From the NCBI GenBank assembly GCA_019828595.1, contig JAHQRK010000025.1:744001-808000 (forward strand): a DNA stretch of 64,000 nucleotides, given 5' to 3'. Numbering within the stretch: the stretch's first letter is position 1; the number at the start of each line of letters is the position of its first letter. The notes under the pieces were generated by a model. The model searched no databases, had not been told where the DNA came from, and saw only the letters and a program-made list of their open reading frames with translations. This document shows, piece after piece, positions 1 to 9,996 of this stretch. The position numbers and the translations under genes are program-made. The stretch is from Aphanomyces cochlioides (Eukaryota > Oomycota > Saprolegniomycetes > Saprolegniales > Verrucalvaceae).

Positions 1-410
1 ACATCGCGTCTAAATCCACGTCGTGGCTGTCAATACAGTGTTTTCACAAGAAGTCAACGCGTTTGGTTGACAACCGATCACGACTTTTTCTGTCAATGAA
101 AAGCTAAAGAATGTCTCGCATTTGTCGACGATGTGCATCAGCTCAAGGTGGAGGAATGCGCGTTTTGGATGGGAGACACTTCGACCTTCATCTCAAGATC
201 GATTGACGCTTGGGTTTTGGAGAAAATTTCGTATAAGACTGCTTACCTCATGTGCTCCAACGAGACGTTGGAGATTTCATCAATTTGACAACAGTCATAG
301 ATAAAAACACTACTTTGATCATAATCTCGGTTGGCAGAGATGATGGCGGCTTGGGAGACTTGGCTGTTTTGTTGTTCATTGCTGCAGAAGTGCTAAAGCA
401 GAGAATGACT
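1..410 (+). other. Unassigned stretch with possible coding debris
   Basis: No recognisable gene. Two short plus-strand stretches (about 130-290 and 310-410) read without stops in plausible amino-acid composition but in different frames, so this may be the decayed end of a gene lying to the left of the window. I cannot name a family. No repeat shared with the rest of the window was noticed here. Confidence 0.2.
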
Positions 411-519
411 TGATTCGGGTTCTCTCATGGTCTCTCAGACGATGTTTTACGGTAGATATTGACGAGACATCGTTTGTACTGCGTCAAACTGGCCAATTTG
501 TTGTCGTCTCGTCCATCAG

Positions 520-765
520 ATATCGCGATCAATATTGCGTTTTTCCTCCCCGAGTGGTCTACGTGATTGAATGTCTGAAAATCCTTTGCCTTCTCAATGT
601 TTTGGGACCGTTGGAGCATCTCTATCAGCTGCATTTGCTCGATTGGGAGCCAGAATATCTGTCGACTGTGCTGGATTTGAGATATTTGAGCGAGGTTGCC
701 AAAGTTCATGTGGAAGAAATGGCGAAATACATTGTGGATGCCATCAATTGGTGCCGCAAGTTTCT
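520..765 (+). pseudogene. FLR-family relic (N-terminal block)
   Basis: The frame contains the signature of the family N-terminal block, LGPLEHLYQLHLLDWEPEY followed by a VHVEEMAKY-like segment, which aligns with the equivalent region of the copy at 4981-5544. The F-box-like start is decayed and nothing of the middle or C-terminal blocks follows, because the sequence runs into the inverted-repeat element that begins near 785. This is a fragment. The opposite-strand open frame over the same bases is a shadow. Confidence 0.6.
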
Positions 766-784
766 TGAGGAGTCCAGAAAATCT

Positions 785-1566
785 GCACACAGAAAATCGG
801 GAATCACAGGAAAAATTGGGGGAATCACAAACTTGTGTATCAATATCAGTACTGTGCAACTCTGTGCTCCTCTCTCTCGTCAGTGACGAGAGTCGTCACA
901 CCTGTTCGAGAGACTGGGGATGTTTCCTGCAAAGACCTTTGGTCTGCAGGGAGTGACGGGGAAATGCCCACACGAGGGAGAGGCAGCTTTGTGTTTTCTG
1001 TTTCTTTGCTAGGACCTGACGACTACGTCCGTGTACATGACAGAAAATAGCGATGAAGACAGAAAGAGCTTGGTTCATGGTTATGAAAATCCATTGTGAC
1101 GCGTAATTTGAAGGAGCAGACGTCAACGTTGTCGTGATACAACTGCTCGGCTTCGATGAGCTGATGCAAGCTTTAAACTGCAAATTCTACTTTCTGTAAC
1201 TGTCAAGGCCAGTGGCCGTTGTGACAGGGTAACAGCGTTTGAACCTGGAGGTTGCAGGTTCGAGTCCTGGTATGGGCACTCAGCCTTTTAGTCATCTTAA
1301 CATTCGTCGCCTCTGTGCCAAGATACCCAGACTTACGTTAAGCAAGCTGCAGTTTAGGTATCATCGTAACTGCTCATAACGTCAATAACACTTACAAGGT
1401 CATTATTCGATTATCTGCAGACCAAAGGTCTTTGCAGAAAATATCCCCAGTCTCTCGAACAGGTGTGACGACTCGAGAGAGGAGCACAGAGTTGCACAGT
1501 ACTGATATTGATACACAAGTTTGGGATTCCCCCAATTTTTCCTGTGATTCCCGATTTTCTGTGTGC
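785..1566. mobile_element. Inverted-repeat (MITE-like) element
   Basis: The segment 785-949 reappears in reverse complement at 1415-1566 with only a few substitutions and a short gap of about a dozen bases around 885-898. The arms begin with GCACACAGAAAATCGGG and end with GGTCTGCAG. About 465 bases lie between them, including a tRNA-like B box. No transposase is encoded. Target-site duplications were not evident, so this could also be two inverted insertions of one repeat. Non-autonomous TIR element is the simplest reading. Confidence 0.6.
1197..1285 (+). other. tRNA-like segment with polymerase III B box (SINE-head-like)
   Basis: GGTTCGAGTCC at 1258-1268 matches the B-box consensus of tRNA internal promoters and sits in a T-arm-like context (GCAGG-TTCGAGT-CCTGG, four pairs plus a mismatch). 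A weak A-box-like sequence (AGGCCAGTGG) lies about 45 bases upstream. The acceptor arms do not pair, so this is not a functional tRNA. A tRNA-derived SINE head or tRNA pseudogene is the likely explanation. Confidence 0.4.
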
Positions 1567-2529
1567 AAAAATATTTTTCTCGTTTCTTGAGCCAAAGGCA
1601 TCCATTCAATTCATAGATGTTAACAGTGTTGACTCGGACATTGTCAGGAGATGGTCTCAATTTCAATTTACTTCGTTTTGCGACAATTTACGCGATTGCC
1701 TGCTTGACGTTGAGTTCTTGTCGTGAATGCTCGAGCCTAGTCTTGTCGAGAGGGCAGTTTCACTTGCAATAATCTGCATCATATGCTATACACGAAACCC
1801 CAAAACAAGACTTGCAAAGCGCACAAGTCGCAATTCTCCCCATCTGTGCTCCTCGAAAGATAAACTGCAGTGACAACTATGGAGCTACTAGTTTGCAGTG
1901 CAAAGTCGCACCTTTTGTCGTGTCTATCCATGAGAGTCGACCAAGCGACTGTAAATCCAGAGGTCGGCAGAAATCACATCGCCGTCCTGACGGAATGAAG
2001 TTTCGTGGTCACGATACTTTGACTTGCAGGTGGCTAGACCAGGGGTTGTGTCTCCTTATTGCACTCCTAGCATAGTCATCCACAAAGTTCACATCAACTT
2101 TTTTGATTTGGTGCTATTGGAATTGCACACTCATCTAAGGATCGAGGTTTGACTATTCAGACCACTATCATATTAGACCAATTTTCCCACAGTATTGTCT
2201 GAAGAAACGTTTGGCAGCACGATGGTTTCTACTCCATGCAACGTTTGGTACAGAGCTCGACGACGACATGCCAAGTCACATTTCGCTCTGCCTTGTTCTC
2301 TATCGTCAAGTCAATGGCGCACGAGCTAACGCACTGTTGAAAGCCAACAGAGAAGTTCAACGGCATGCCTTCAAATGCGCCGAATGCGCGGCGGTCATTC
2401 GCACTCTGACGCGGTCTGTTGCCTTCATAAGGGGAAAAGCAATAGTCCTATTCTCAACGACATATCGGATAGTAGTGCAGTATGAATTTGGCATCAAATT
2501 ATGAATTATCTGTCATAAATGGATGATAT
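1567..2529. other. No supported gene
   Basis: Several short open frames exist (for example 1812-2075 and 2211-2504 on plus) but none shows a recognisable domain, a family match within the window, or a convincing start context. I see no long repeats. Treated as intergenic or decayed sequence. Confidence 0.4.
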
Positions 2530-3800
2530 TCAGCATATAATTTGAATGGAGCGTTCGAGCGCAAGAGCTTTCAAGACTGTTCTCTCTTCTTGGGAATATG
2601 CTTCAAGGAAATCAAGCTCGCAATGCACAAGCAAAATACAACTCAAGGATGGCGGCGCTGCTTTGAGAATTCCAACCACCCCTTCGAGTGACCATCGAGA
2701 CTTGTGCAGATCGAGGTGTTGAATCATTGAGTGATCGCGAATTGTGTCTGCTATCATAACTTCGTCTTCAGGTGTAAGCTGTGAGTCAATGATTTCAAAT
2801 CTTTCGACCTGGGATGAATGAAACAATCGAGTAATATCCACCCATATTGAACGAGCACCAGTCTGCTCCAGCCCTTTAACGAAAAGAACATTGATTTTAG
2901 TAGGAAGCGACGGTCCAAAGAGGTAAAGAAATCCACACAGATCCTCAATATTCAAAGCTCGAGGATCAAATCGACTCGAAAAACGAAATCCCAAGCACAG
3001 TTGACATGTGCGTCGACGGTACTCCCATCTCATCACCACGAGAGGCGGATTCTTTTGGTCAATCCCTAACATCTCCAAGTCCGTACTACAAAGTGCAGTT
3101 TTCATAAAAACATTTCGCAATTTCTCGTCTTCCCAATCGACAATTTGAGACTTCGAATAGATCTTGAAACGGCCCAGTGCTGTAAATCCTTGGCCATGGT
3201 AGTTGTAATCGTCGTGGAAAGATTGTCGGTTTCACAACCCATTGAAACTAGAGCCAACTCGCGTAAGCGCAAGCTGGATGCTGCAAACTGTACAATAGCC
3301 GCTGGAATAGCAGGAGTACAAGCGTAGTGATCAAGAACGACAAGATGCTCAAGATTAGAGAGTGCTTGGGTGATGTGGTAGCTGGAAAGGTAAGTTAAAT
3401 TCAAATTGGTGATTCGGAATGGTTTCCACTGTTCCAGTAGTTCAAGGTCCTTAGGTCTGGGGGTACTATCCCAACAAATCGATGCCAAAGGATCAACAAA
3501 TCTCCAAAACCAATCCGGATCAACCCTCTCATTAGCACAAACAGTCGAGTAGTATTTCGCAATGCCTTCAACGTGCGGACGTGACGCTTCATCCAACCTT
3601 GGTAAGGTCAGACGCGGCCATATATACGTTTCCACCCAGTCCAACCGGCGCAACTGCCACAAGTGTTCAAGTGGTCCGAGGTCCATTGCACGACGTAAGG
3701 CTCCTAGTAGACGACACACTGTCGGCCAGTCAGCGATGCAGAATGTGATTTTGATCACAATATCCAAAGGTAATGGCATGCCAGACTTAACCTTCTTCAT
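2530..3800 (-). pseudogene. FLR-family gene, one frameshift
   Basis: An almost full-length family copy in two overlapping minus-strand frames. The first (3800 to 3102) starts with ATG and carries the F-box-like block (LPLDIVIKITF ... LGPLEHLWQLRRLDW), the FRIT block and the TMAKDLQHWA segment. The second (up to 2530) carries the C-terminal half from DWEDEKLRN through the DHSMIQHL LRR-like motif to ERSIQIIC. The join lies near 3130-3145, where the family would read on through FTWES-like residues but the frame shifts by a small indel. Combined length about 425 residues equals intact members. A sequencing error cannot be excluded. Confidence 0.8.
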
Positions 3801-3894
3801 CCCTCAACACTTCGATTTGTGAAGCACACACCCGTCCAGTTCTCTCAGTTGCAAGATAGAAATAAAAATCTTGTCAATGGAAGTTCGATGTTCT

Positions 3895-4050
3895 AACGGG
3901 AGAATAATATCTCGCAATGGCTTCTACGTGATCAATGGCATCCTCGGCAAGGTTAGTTTTGGCCGTAGGTTAGACCCACCCCAATCCAGCGATTCCAATT
4001 GTCGTAAATTCTTGAGTGATTCGAAGCCATGGTTGCGATGAAGGGTATCA
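3895..4050 (-). pseudogene. FLR-family relic (N-terminal block)
   Basis: On the minus strand the bases read as a degraded LKNLRQLESLDWGG-like segment followed by LRPKLTLP, matching the LGPLEHLWQL-x2-LGW ... LWPRLDLT region of intact copies. No start, no longer frame and no middle block remain. The rest of 3830-4306 holds nothing recognisable. Confidence 0.5.
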
Positions 4051-4306
4051 ACAGGGCGTCATAGTTCTCTAGTAAGATATTGTCGGTTGTATATACCTAT
4101 TGGTTTTTAGGAGAGTTCAATCATTTGCAGAATAAAGATAGCGCTGCATGGAGTCCCCTAGACAGGGATAAAGAAAGAAGTGTTCGTCACAACTACTAAA
4201 GGAAGTGAAGAAAAATATGATCGTCGCTTTGATCATTCAATCGTGAAAGTTTCGTACATGATGGAATTTGAGCAAATTATTGTGAGTTTGCTATGAATAT
4301 GAATTT

Positions 4307-5544
4307 TTAAACCAACTCAATCGACTTTTTGCTTGCTAATTCTAGTAACTTCTTCGATTCGTCTTGCTTGTGCATTCGAGCGAGTCGATCCATTAATTTT
4401 ACAATTGGAAACCGTTTGACACACGGTGGGGCGCCATGGAGAAACGACTTTGCGGTATCGAATGGCAAACGATCGCAGCTAATGTTCAATGTCTCCAGCG
4501 TTGTAAGGTCGCGAATTGTTTCAATCACGAGATGCACATCATGAGTTGTGATATGACGAAATTCGATCGTCAATTCTTTCAAGTCTGCTTGCAGCAGCGT
4601 GAGCGCCAGTATATTCCACAGAGCACTGAAATCCACATTTTGAAACCCATTCATGGTCAGATTTTCCACTGTCGTCGCGATAGCCTCTTTAAAAGGACTG
4701 AAAAAGTCCACCAGATTGTTCAAGCTCTCGTAGCCAATTCTTCTCCCATCATGGCAGTTCAAACTCAGCTCACTGTTGCGACGATGAAATTTTGTCTCAA
4801 AAACCCAATTGTTCTCAAGATCTTCTCGGATGACAACGCTTTCCAGCGCCGCACAGCTCAAGGCTATTGCAATAAAGTCGCGTCGTAGAGGCTTACTTTC
4901 CCATGTGAATCGTTTCATTGAAAAGTGGCTGAACCGTCGAGTTCCGAACTACTTGAATAGAGCATTTGCCATCGTTGCCGTTATGACTGTATCTTCCCAA
5001 GTCGTCCCTGCCACAAGTAGGCTAGCGTTTCAGTAAACTTGGAAGGGTCGATGATTGCCGAGTCGAAAGCGTTGATTCGAAGATCTTTCCATGCGATCAA
5101 TGTCTCGGGATGAATGTACTTCCCATCGCTTGATTGTTTCCAGTAGATCGCGGCATTTGGATCAACGTATTGCCGAACCCAATGGACATCCGTCTCGCCA
5201 TCCACATCGACTTGTGAAAAGAACTTGGCAATTGCTTCAACGTGGATTCGTGACACTTCATCCATTTTAGTCAGATCCAAGTCGGGCCACAAGTCGCCCT
5301 CGTCCCATTGAAGCAAATGCAATTGATACAGATGTTCGAGCGGCCCCAACGCTTCAGCAGGGCGTAAAGCTTCAAGGAAAGCTGCTACGGTTGCCCACTC
5401 TTCGATATAGAAGGCGATTTTCACCGCAATGTCTACTGGCATGTTAGACGCGACAGATGGATGGAACTTTTTCATTTGAATCGACAAATCTGAAATGAGA
5501 TTTGTGATTGTCCTCTTCTTTCGGATGTTTGGTCTGTTCAACAC
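4307..5544 (-). pseudogene. FLR-family gene with internal deletion and stops
   Basis: The upstream minus frame (5544 to 4981) has the F-box-like block (MPVDIAVKIAFYIEEWATV, LGPLEHLYQLHLLQW) and the VRQYVDP and WKDLRI segments. A natural start could be the internal Met near 5475, which places the LP-like motif at the family's usual distance. The downstream frame (4918 to 4307) resumes at FTWESKPLRR and runs to KKSIELV. Between them the IFKFAASSSSLR segment of about 75 residues is missing, the reading frame is broken near 4985, and TAG at 4949-4951 replaces the tryptophan of the DLLQW motif. Clearly inactivated. Confidence 0.8.
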
Positions 5545-5614
5545 CTGTCCAAAGTGTTTTACAGTTCATATGAAATTTTTTGGCAGTTCTCATTTATTTC
5601 ATTTTCTAGAATCG

Positions 5615-6271
5615 ATGAAGAAGTCCAAGATCTCCAAGACCTCCAATCTTCCATCGCTCCCAGTGGACATTGTGGTGACAGCGACGTTCTTCACAGCGAA
5701 CGCAGTGGCTTCTTTCCCAGCCCATTCGTCGCTTGGTCCTTGGAAATTTCACTTGGACTGGGACTGATCAAATTCTTCAACTTCAAGTATTCACAGCTGC
5801 GTTCAAAAGTTGGACAATTGAGCATGTCCAACATTTTGAATAGGTTTGACCACTTGGCGTTTTTGTGTGAGCCCATCAAGACCTGGGAGTCTTGTTGAAT
5901 TTGTCACTTCCTTTCAGTCTAACATGGAAACATAATTAGTTTGATTTTCATTTGGTGTGCAAGGCTGTGGCCATTTTTTGCGTCAATTTAAGCTGAAAAT
6001 GCTCGGTTTTGCCGCTGTTACATTTACGTCACCCGATGTGATCGAATTGTCTGCAACCATTCATGACCATCCAACAATTGAAGAATTGTTCGTGCACAGT
6101 TCAGTGGTCTCTTGTGAAGGGGTGGCGGCTCTACTCAATGCAGCGCCTCACTCGTTGAGAAGAATCGCGGTGGCAAGGACAGAGAACCATTTTCGTAAAA
6201 AATACAAGGCACTTAATTGCAGCAAATTGATAAAATTAACAAAAGAACATTGTATTGACCTATTCGTTTGA
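5615..6271 (+). pseudogene. FLR-family gene, internally deleted
   Basis: Starts with ATG at 5615 (MKKSKISKTSN, then LPVDIVVTATFF), then jumps directly to the region equivalent to the FTW/SLRQEV block (compare 59863-59940, with which it shares long nucleotide stretches). The C-terminal frame 5957-6271 has TIHDHPTIEELFVHSS, LLNAAPHSLRRIA and ends in EHCIDLFV. About half the gene is missing and the parts are in different frames. Closest relative in the window is the pseudogene at 59206-60360. Confidence 0.75.
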
Positions 6272-6300
6272 TAAATTAGGAATGAAATTGGCTGGTTTCG

Positions 6301-6760
6301 TCGGCACGTGAACCCAACAGCTGCCGTGGAATTCAAAGCGAAGGCATCGAATGAACTGAGAATTTTCCAGGACCCCAAGATGCTTGCTCCATGGACATTT
6401 GCTCGACTCATCTGCATCGATTTGATTGAGTTTGACTCTAGTCATCTAGCGGAAACTCTCTCGTATCTCCATCACCTTGAAGACGTGAGATTCTAGAAGT
6501 ATACATGAGCGTTTTTGAACCTCTTTCGATTGAACGTTCGTTGTGTCTTGGTGAGACGGCCACCAGCGCCCACCGTCAATGTATTAGCACCAATACTGCG
6601 TCAGACAGCTATCGAAGTATTCCAAGTTGATGAAGCCAAGTTGATGGAATTTAATGTGGTGTTGAATTGACCAAGGCAATGCATCACCAATGAACAATGC
6701 AGCAAGCTTGATAATCTTAACTCCAGGCTTGCGATAGAGCATTAGAATTATCTTTTTACA
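6301..6760 (+). pseudogene. FLR-family relics (middle and C-terminal pieces)
   Basis: 6308-6496 reads DPKMLAPWTFARLICIDL then HLAETLSYLHHLE, the FRIT/SYL region of the family. From about 6575 a second piece resembles the LAPLLLQTPIE segment found at 57230-57300, but with stops and base losses. These are decayed parts of one or two copies. The stretch 6775-7226 beyond it has only short frames and I see no gene in it. Confidence 0.55.
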
Positions 6761-7226
6761 AGTCAAAGTTACTAGAGTAGAGAAGATAGAAATATCGCAG
6801 GTTTTCCGTTAACCACGGATGATGGAAATCGAAAGTGTCCCCCCCTCAGAAAAGGTCACCACCATCGGAACTTCCTGTCTTCTTAAGTGGATATTGGTCA
6901 AATTCCATCTCCAAGTCCCAACAAACTCTCCAAGGACCAAAATTGGAAAACTTGTGGTACATGAAATGTAGTGTGACGTCTGCTATAAAGGTATTACATA
7001 GTATTCTCGCAATAATGTTGCTTCGGCGACGTCAATAGAACAGATGCGACCACGATACTCGAGAATTTATAATACAACGACTTCGTAGTTGAGATTGATT
7101 GGGCATCTCCAAACTGCAGAGTTGTCGTTCGTTTCACTAAAATTACTGAAAACTTCAAAGTTGTCGTGAGAAAAGAGATACATCGCCGTCAAGTAAAGAA
7201 ATAAGGTTAGTGATAAAAGACTGCTG

Positions 7227-7962
7227 TCACATACAATTCGCTACTGACTCAGTCATCCCATAGATAGAGTCGGATGCAGTGTTTCTCAACGCAGCAGAGA
7301 CAACGCTTTCTCGAAGACTTGTGTTACTCCATGTGAAGTTTCCCAAGCGGAGCTCTTGAATTGGTTGGGATGTAATCCACTGCAACAAGTCATTCGCCAT
7401 GGAGGTTAGCATGTTACAGTCCGATGTCACGGTCAACCTTCGAAGAGATGAACTCGTCGCGGCAAACTTGAAAATAGTCGATGCAATCTCAGCCGTACAT
7501 CCATAGTTGGTCAAGGACTCGAGATAGTTCAGATATGACAGAGATTCAACAAACTTGGACAATTCGCAATTCAAGCGGTCAACTTTAGTGATGCGAAATC
7601 GTCTCCATTTGACCAAAGAATTTGGACAAACACTTAGTCCGAAATATTCAATCGAAGTCTTTGGATCAAAGTAGCGGGAAAACCATTCGACGTCTATCTT
7701 GTCATCTACACGGACTTTGGAGTAATATTTCGCAATGCCTAGCACAAACTCAATTTTTCGTCAAATTTAAGCAAGGCCAGAGGTTATACCAATTCCAACC
7801 AAGTCTTTCGAGTTGTCGTAAGTTTTTCAGAGGTCCAAGGAGATTTGTGAATCGAAACGCTTCAAGAAACAACTTCAAAGTTTCCCACTCTTGCAGATAG
7901 AACGCAACATTGACAACAATTTAAGATGGTAAGGCGACTCTCTCCGTTTTGATCTTCTTCAT
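7227..7962 (-). pseudogene. FLR-family gene with early nonsense codon
   Basis: ATG at 7962 opens MKKIKTERVALPS, then codon 14 (7921-7923) is TAA where intact members have glutamate (LPSEVV). The block continues through LGPLKNLRQLERLGW, then the frame changes near 7745. The frame 7745-7227 carries IAKYYSKVRVDDKIDV, FRITKVD, IFKFAATSSSLRR, MANDLLQWITSQPIQ and FTWSNTSLRE, then ends without the LRR-like C-terminal block. Its best match is the intact gene at 57710-59005. The same premature stop is present in the partial copy at 11513-11827. Confidence 0.8.
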
Positions 7963-8178
7963 TGAGAGCAAAAGCGAATGTGAAGTTGTTTGATCTGTCA
8001 GTTGGAATTCTTGCAAAGGTCTGCTTGTGGAAAACTCCAGTTTCTGTAAATCGATTGTCGCAATTTCTCATGCCATCACCTGACCAAGACTTAACGGCTA
8101 GAACGAACACCTTGACTTATTCTATACCAGCATAAAGGCAGCCATGAAGAACGAAACGTTATTTAAGATAAATTGTCT

Positions 8179-8280
8179 TACGATCTGAAATTTTAGTCAA
8201 AGTTGCTTTCGTCATTCCACAATTGGAGAAGGTTCGTTTGCTTCTCGCAGTACTTCGTCCATTCAATCTTCTTGGACCTG
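8179..8280 (+). pseudogene. FLR-family relic cut by LTR
   Basis: Plus-strand frame reads SEILVKVAFVIPQLEKV and LRPFNLLGP, the start of a family member closest to 59206. It is diverged head-to-head from 7962, the same arrangement as 59005/59206, so a head-to-head pair was duplicated. At 8279 the sequence switches to the TGTCACGTACGG terminus of an LTR-like block. Confidence 0.7.
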
Positions 8281-8729
8281 TCACGTACGGCAACCCCAAA
8301 AGACCCCTGCCTTTTCCAAGCGCTTCTTCGCGACCAGATTTCCTGACTAGATTTGTAACCGGGCGCAGAGGATGTCAGGCGCGAGTGAACTGCGACTGGA
8401 GTGTAAGAGTGAATTAAAGTTAAAGCAACCTAAGTCTTGTTTCTATCTTGTTTCTCGTTGGCTATCGCACAGCCTCGCTAGGAGCTTCAACTTCTGTGGC
8501 CTTCCCAGGCCAGTCGTTCACACAGCAGAGCGCGGGGAACCGCTACTGCAGGGCGCCAGGTCAATGCGCAGACCGCGCCCTCATCTTAAGTACCTGCCAG
8601 ACATGGCACGGTTACATTCTTCCACACTTAGGGCGAAAGCCCGTAAGCTTTGCAGAGATGCCTCCCTCGCTGGGGGTAGTCCCTTCACAGTCCCGTCTGA
8701 ACTGGGACTGGTGTGTTCCAACTATCACA
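8279..8729. repeat. Putative solo-side LTR of the Ty3/gypsy element
   Basis: The block starts TGTCACGTACGG exactly where FLR-family sequence stops and ends CTATCACA, so it has TG...CA termini, about 451 bp long. No second copy lies in the window because the element is truncated on its other side. The next bases, 8730-8748, form a short hairpin (TTGGCTCA, CGC, TGAGCCAA) rather than an obvious polypurine tract or primer site, which leaves the LTR's orientation uncertain. Confidence 0.4.
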
Positions 8730-8766
8730 TTGGCTCACGCTGAGCCAATCAGGAACATTTTCGAAA

Positions 8767-9996
8767 ATGTACGCCGACGAAGAGGTCGATCACGAGTACA
8801 CGCCACCTTCGCCCGATCTGGGCAGTCGCGAGCAAAGCGCAGCGCCGGCGCAGGGGCACACCAAATACCTTGAGAACCTTTGGATCCGTGAGGGCCAAAC
8901 TCGACTTGGCGGTGGTGTCCACGCGCGGTGTCAGGCATCCGACACAAGATGCGATCTGACCTTTGATTAAATACCAGGCTTTACAGCCTCTCGCAGTGGC
9001 ACGCCCGATCCGGGCAAGTTTCGAGATTTGTTGGCGCAATTGCCTTCTCGCCTGCGCGGCGATTCTAAAAGTGATTTTGCGGCGGGGGTTGCCTTTGCAG
9101 TGACTTTGTGGGAAACCTGCAACCACGTCATCGTCGATATGGCCGAATGGCCTTCGATCCGACAAGACCAGCGCCGCTTTGGTGGTATGCGCGCGTTTGT
9201 TCCTGTTTCTCCCTTGCGGGACGAAACTAAATTTGAGTATGTGGCCATCTGGGCCAACCGAATGCTGGCGCGTATTTCGCTCGACACCACGACGTGGCCC
9301 CACAACTACGCTAAATTCCAAGAGCATGTTGTTAATTTTGCGCGTGAGCGCCATGGCTTGAAGGTACGCCTCGCTGCCGAGAACGTCGGAGCGATCGCTG
9401 TCGCGTACCAAAAGCTGAGAGTAGTCTATGTGAGTCTGGACCAAGGTCCGCTTCTCTCACCCATGTGTTCGTAGGAGCCGCCTCCGAATTTTGCGCCAGG
9501 AGGCGATACTCGCGGCCGTGCTGGCCCCAGCGCTTCGCGACAATCCGCGCGCCGTCATCGCGCCCCTCGTTCTCGCTCTCGCTCGACCGAGCCTGAGGCG
9601 AAACGTTCGCGTCGAGAGGCGGGGCGTAGTCCGAGTCGGAACCTCCCGCGATATGCGCTGGACGAAGATCTGTACCAGCTGCGTGATGAAGTTGCGGAGC
9701 TGACCCGCCAACTTGGTCACTCCGAACAGGAGTTTGAAGGTCGGCTTCAGGACCTCCAAGACGAGCTCCAGAATGAGCGCGAGAAGCGTCGCGACTTGCA
9801 ATCGCGCTTCGAGAAGATGTCGAAGCTCTGCGAGCAAGATGCGGCGACCGCCGAGGGCTTGAAGAACTGGGCCCGCGCGATGGATGTTCACCGCGAATGT
9901 TTTTACAAGAAGAGCTCGGAGCTCGAGCTACTTGTTGACTCAAACTCGAAGATCCGACAGGACTACGTTCCGTTTGAGGAACTGAAGAAGGGGTAA
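8767..9996 (+). CDS. Spliced coiled-coil protein gene antisense to gypsy pol end
   Basis: One plus-strand frame is open from ATG 8767 to stop 9996 apart from two stops, and the second of these can be removed exactly by a 45-nt GT-AG intron (9430-9474, GTGAGT ... TTCGTAG) that keeps frame. The first stop (8968-8970) could be removed by a GT-AG intron such as 8930-8986 (57 nt, frame-keeping), which is less certain. The product would be about 375 residues: an acidic start (MYADEEVDHEY), a globular middle (AEWPSIRQDQRRFGG, WANRMLARISLDTTTW), an RS-rich linker and a C-terminal coiled coil (LRDEVAELTRQLGHSEQEFE). I do not recognise the family. The bases are visibly GC-richer than the FLR genes around it. 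It overlaps the end of pol on the other strand. It might be an additional retroelement gene, a captured host gene, or a decayed one. Confidence 0.45.

Noticed and set aside
1197..1285. Functional tRNA gene
   Set aside because: B box is good but acceptor and anticodon stems do not pair.
4436..4888. 150-codon plus-strand open frame
   Set aside because: It lies opposite the FLR pseudogene 4307-5544, whose residues match the family; the plus frame has no family match and is a shadow.
8749..9444. 231-codon minus-strand open frame
   Set aside because: Opposite the plus-strand coiled-coil gene in a GC-rich region, where long antisense frames are expected; no integrase or other motif in it.
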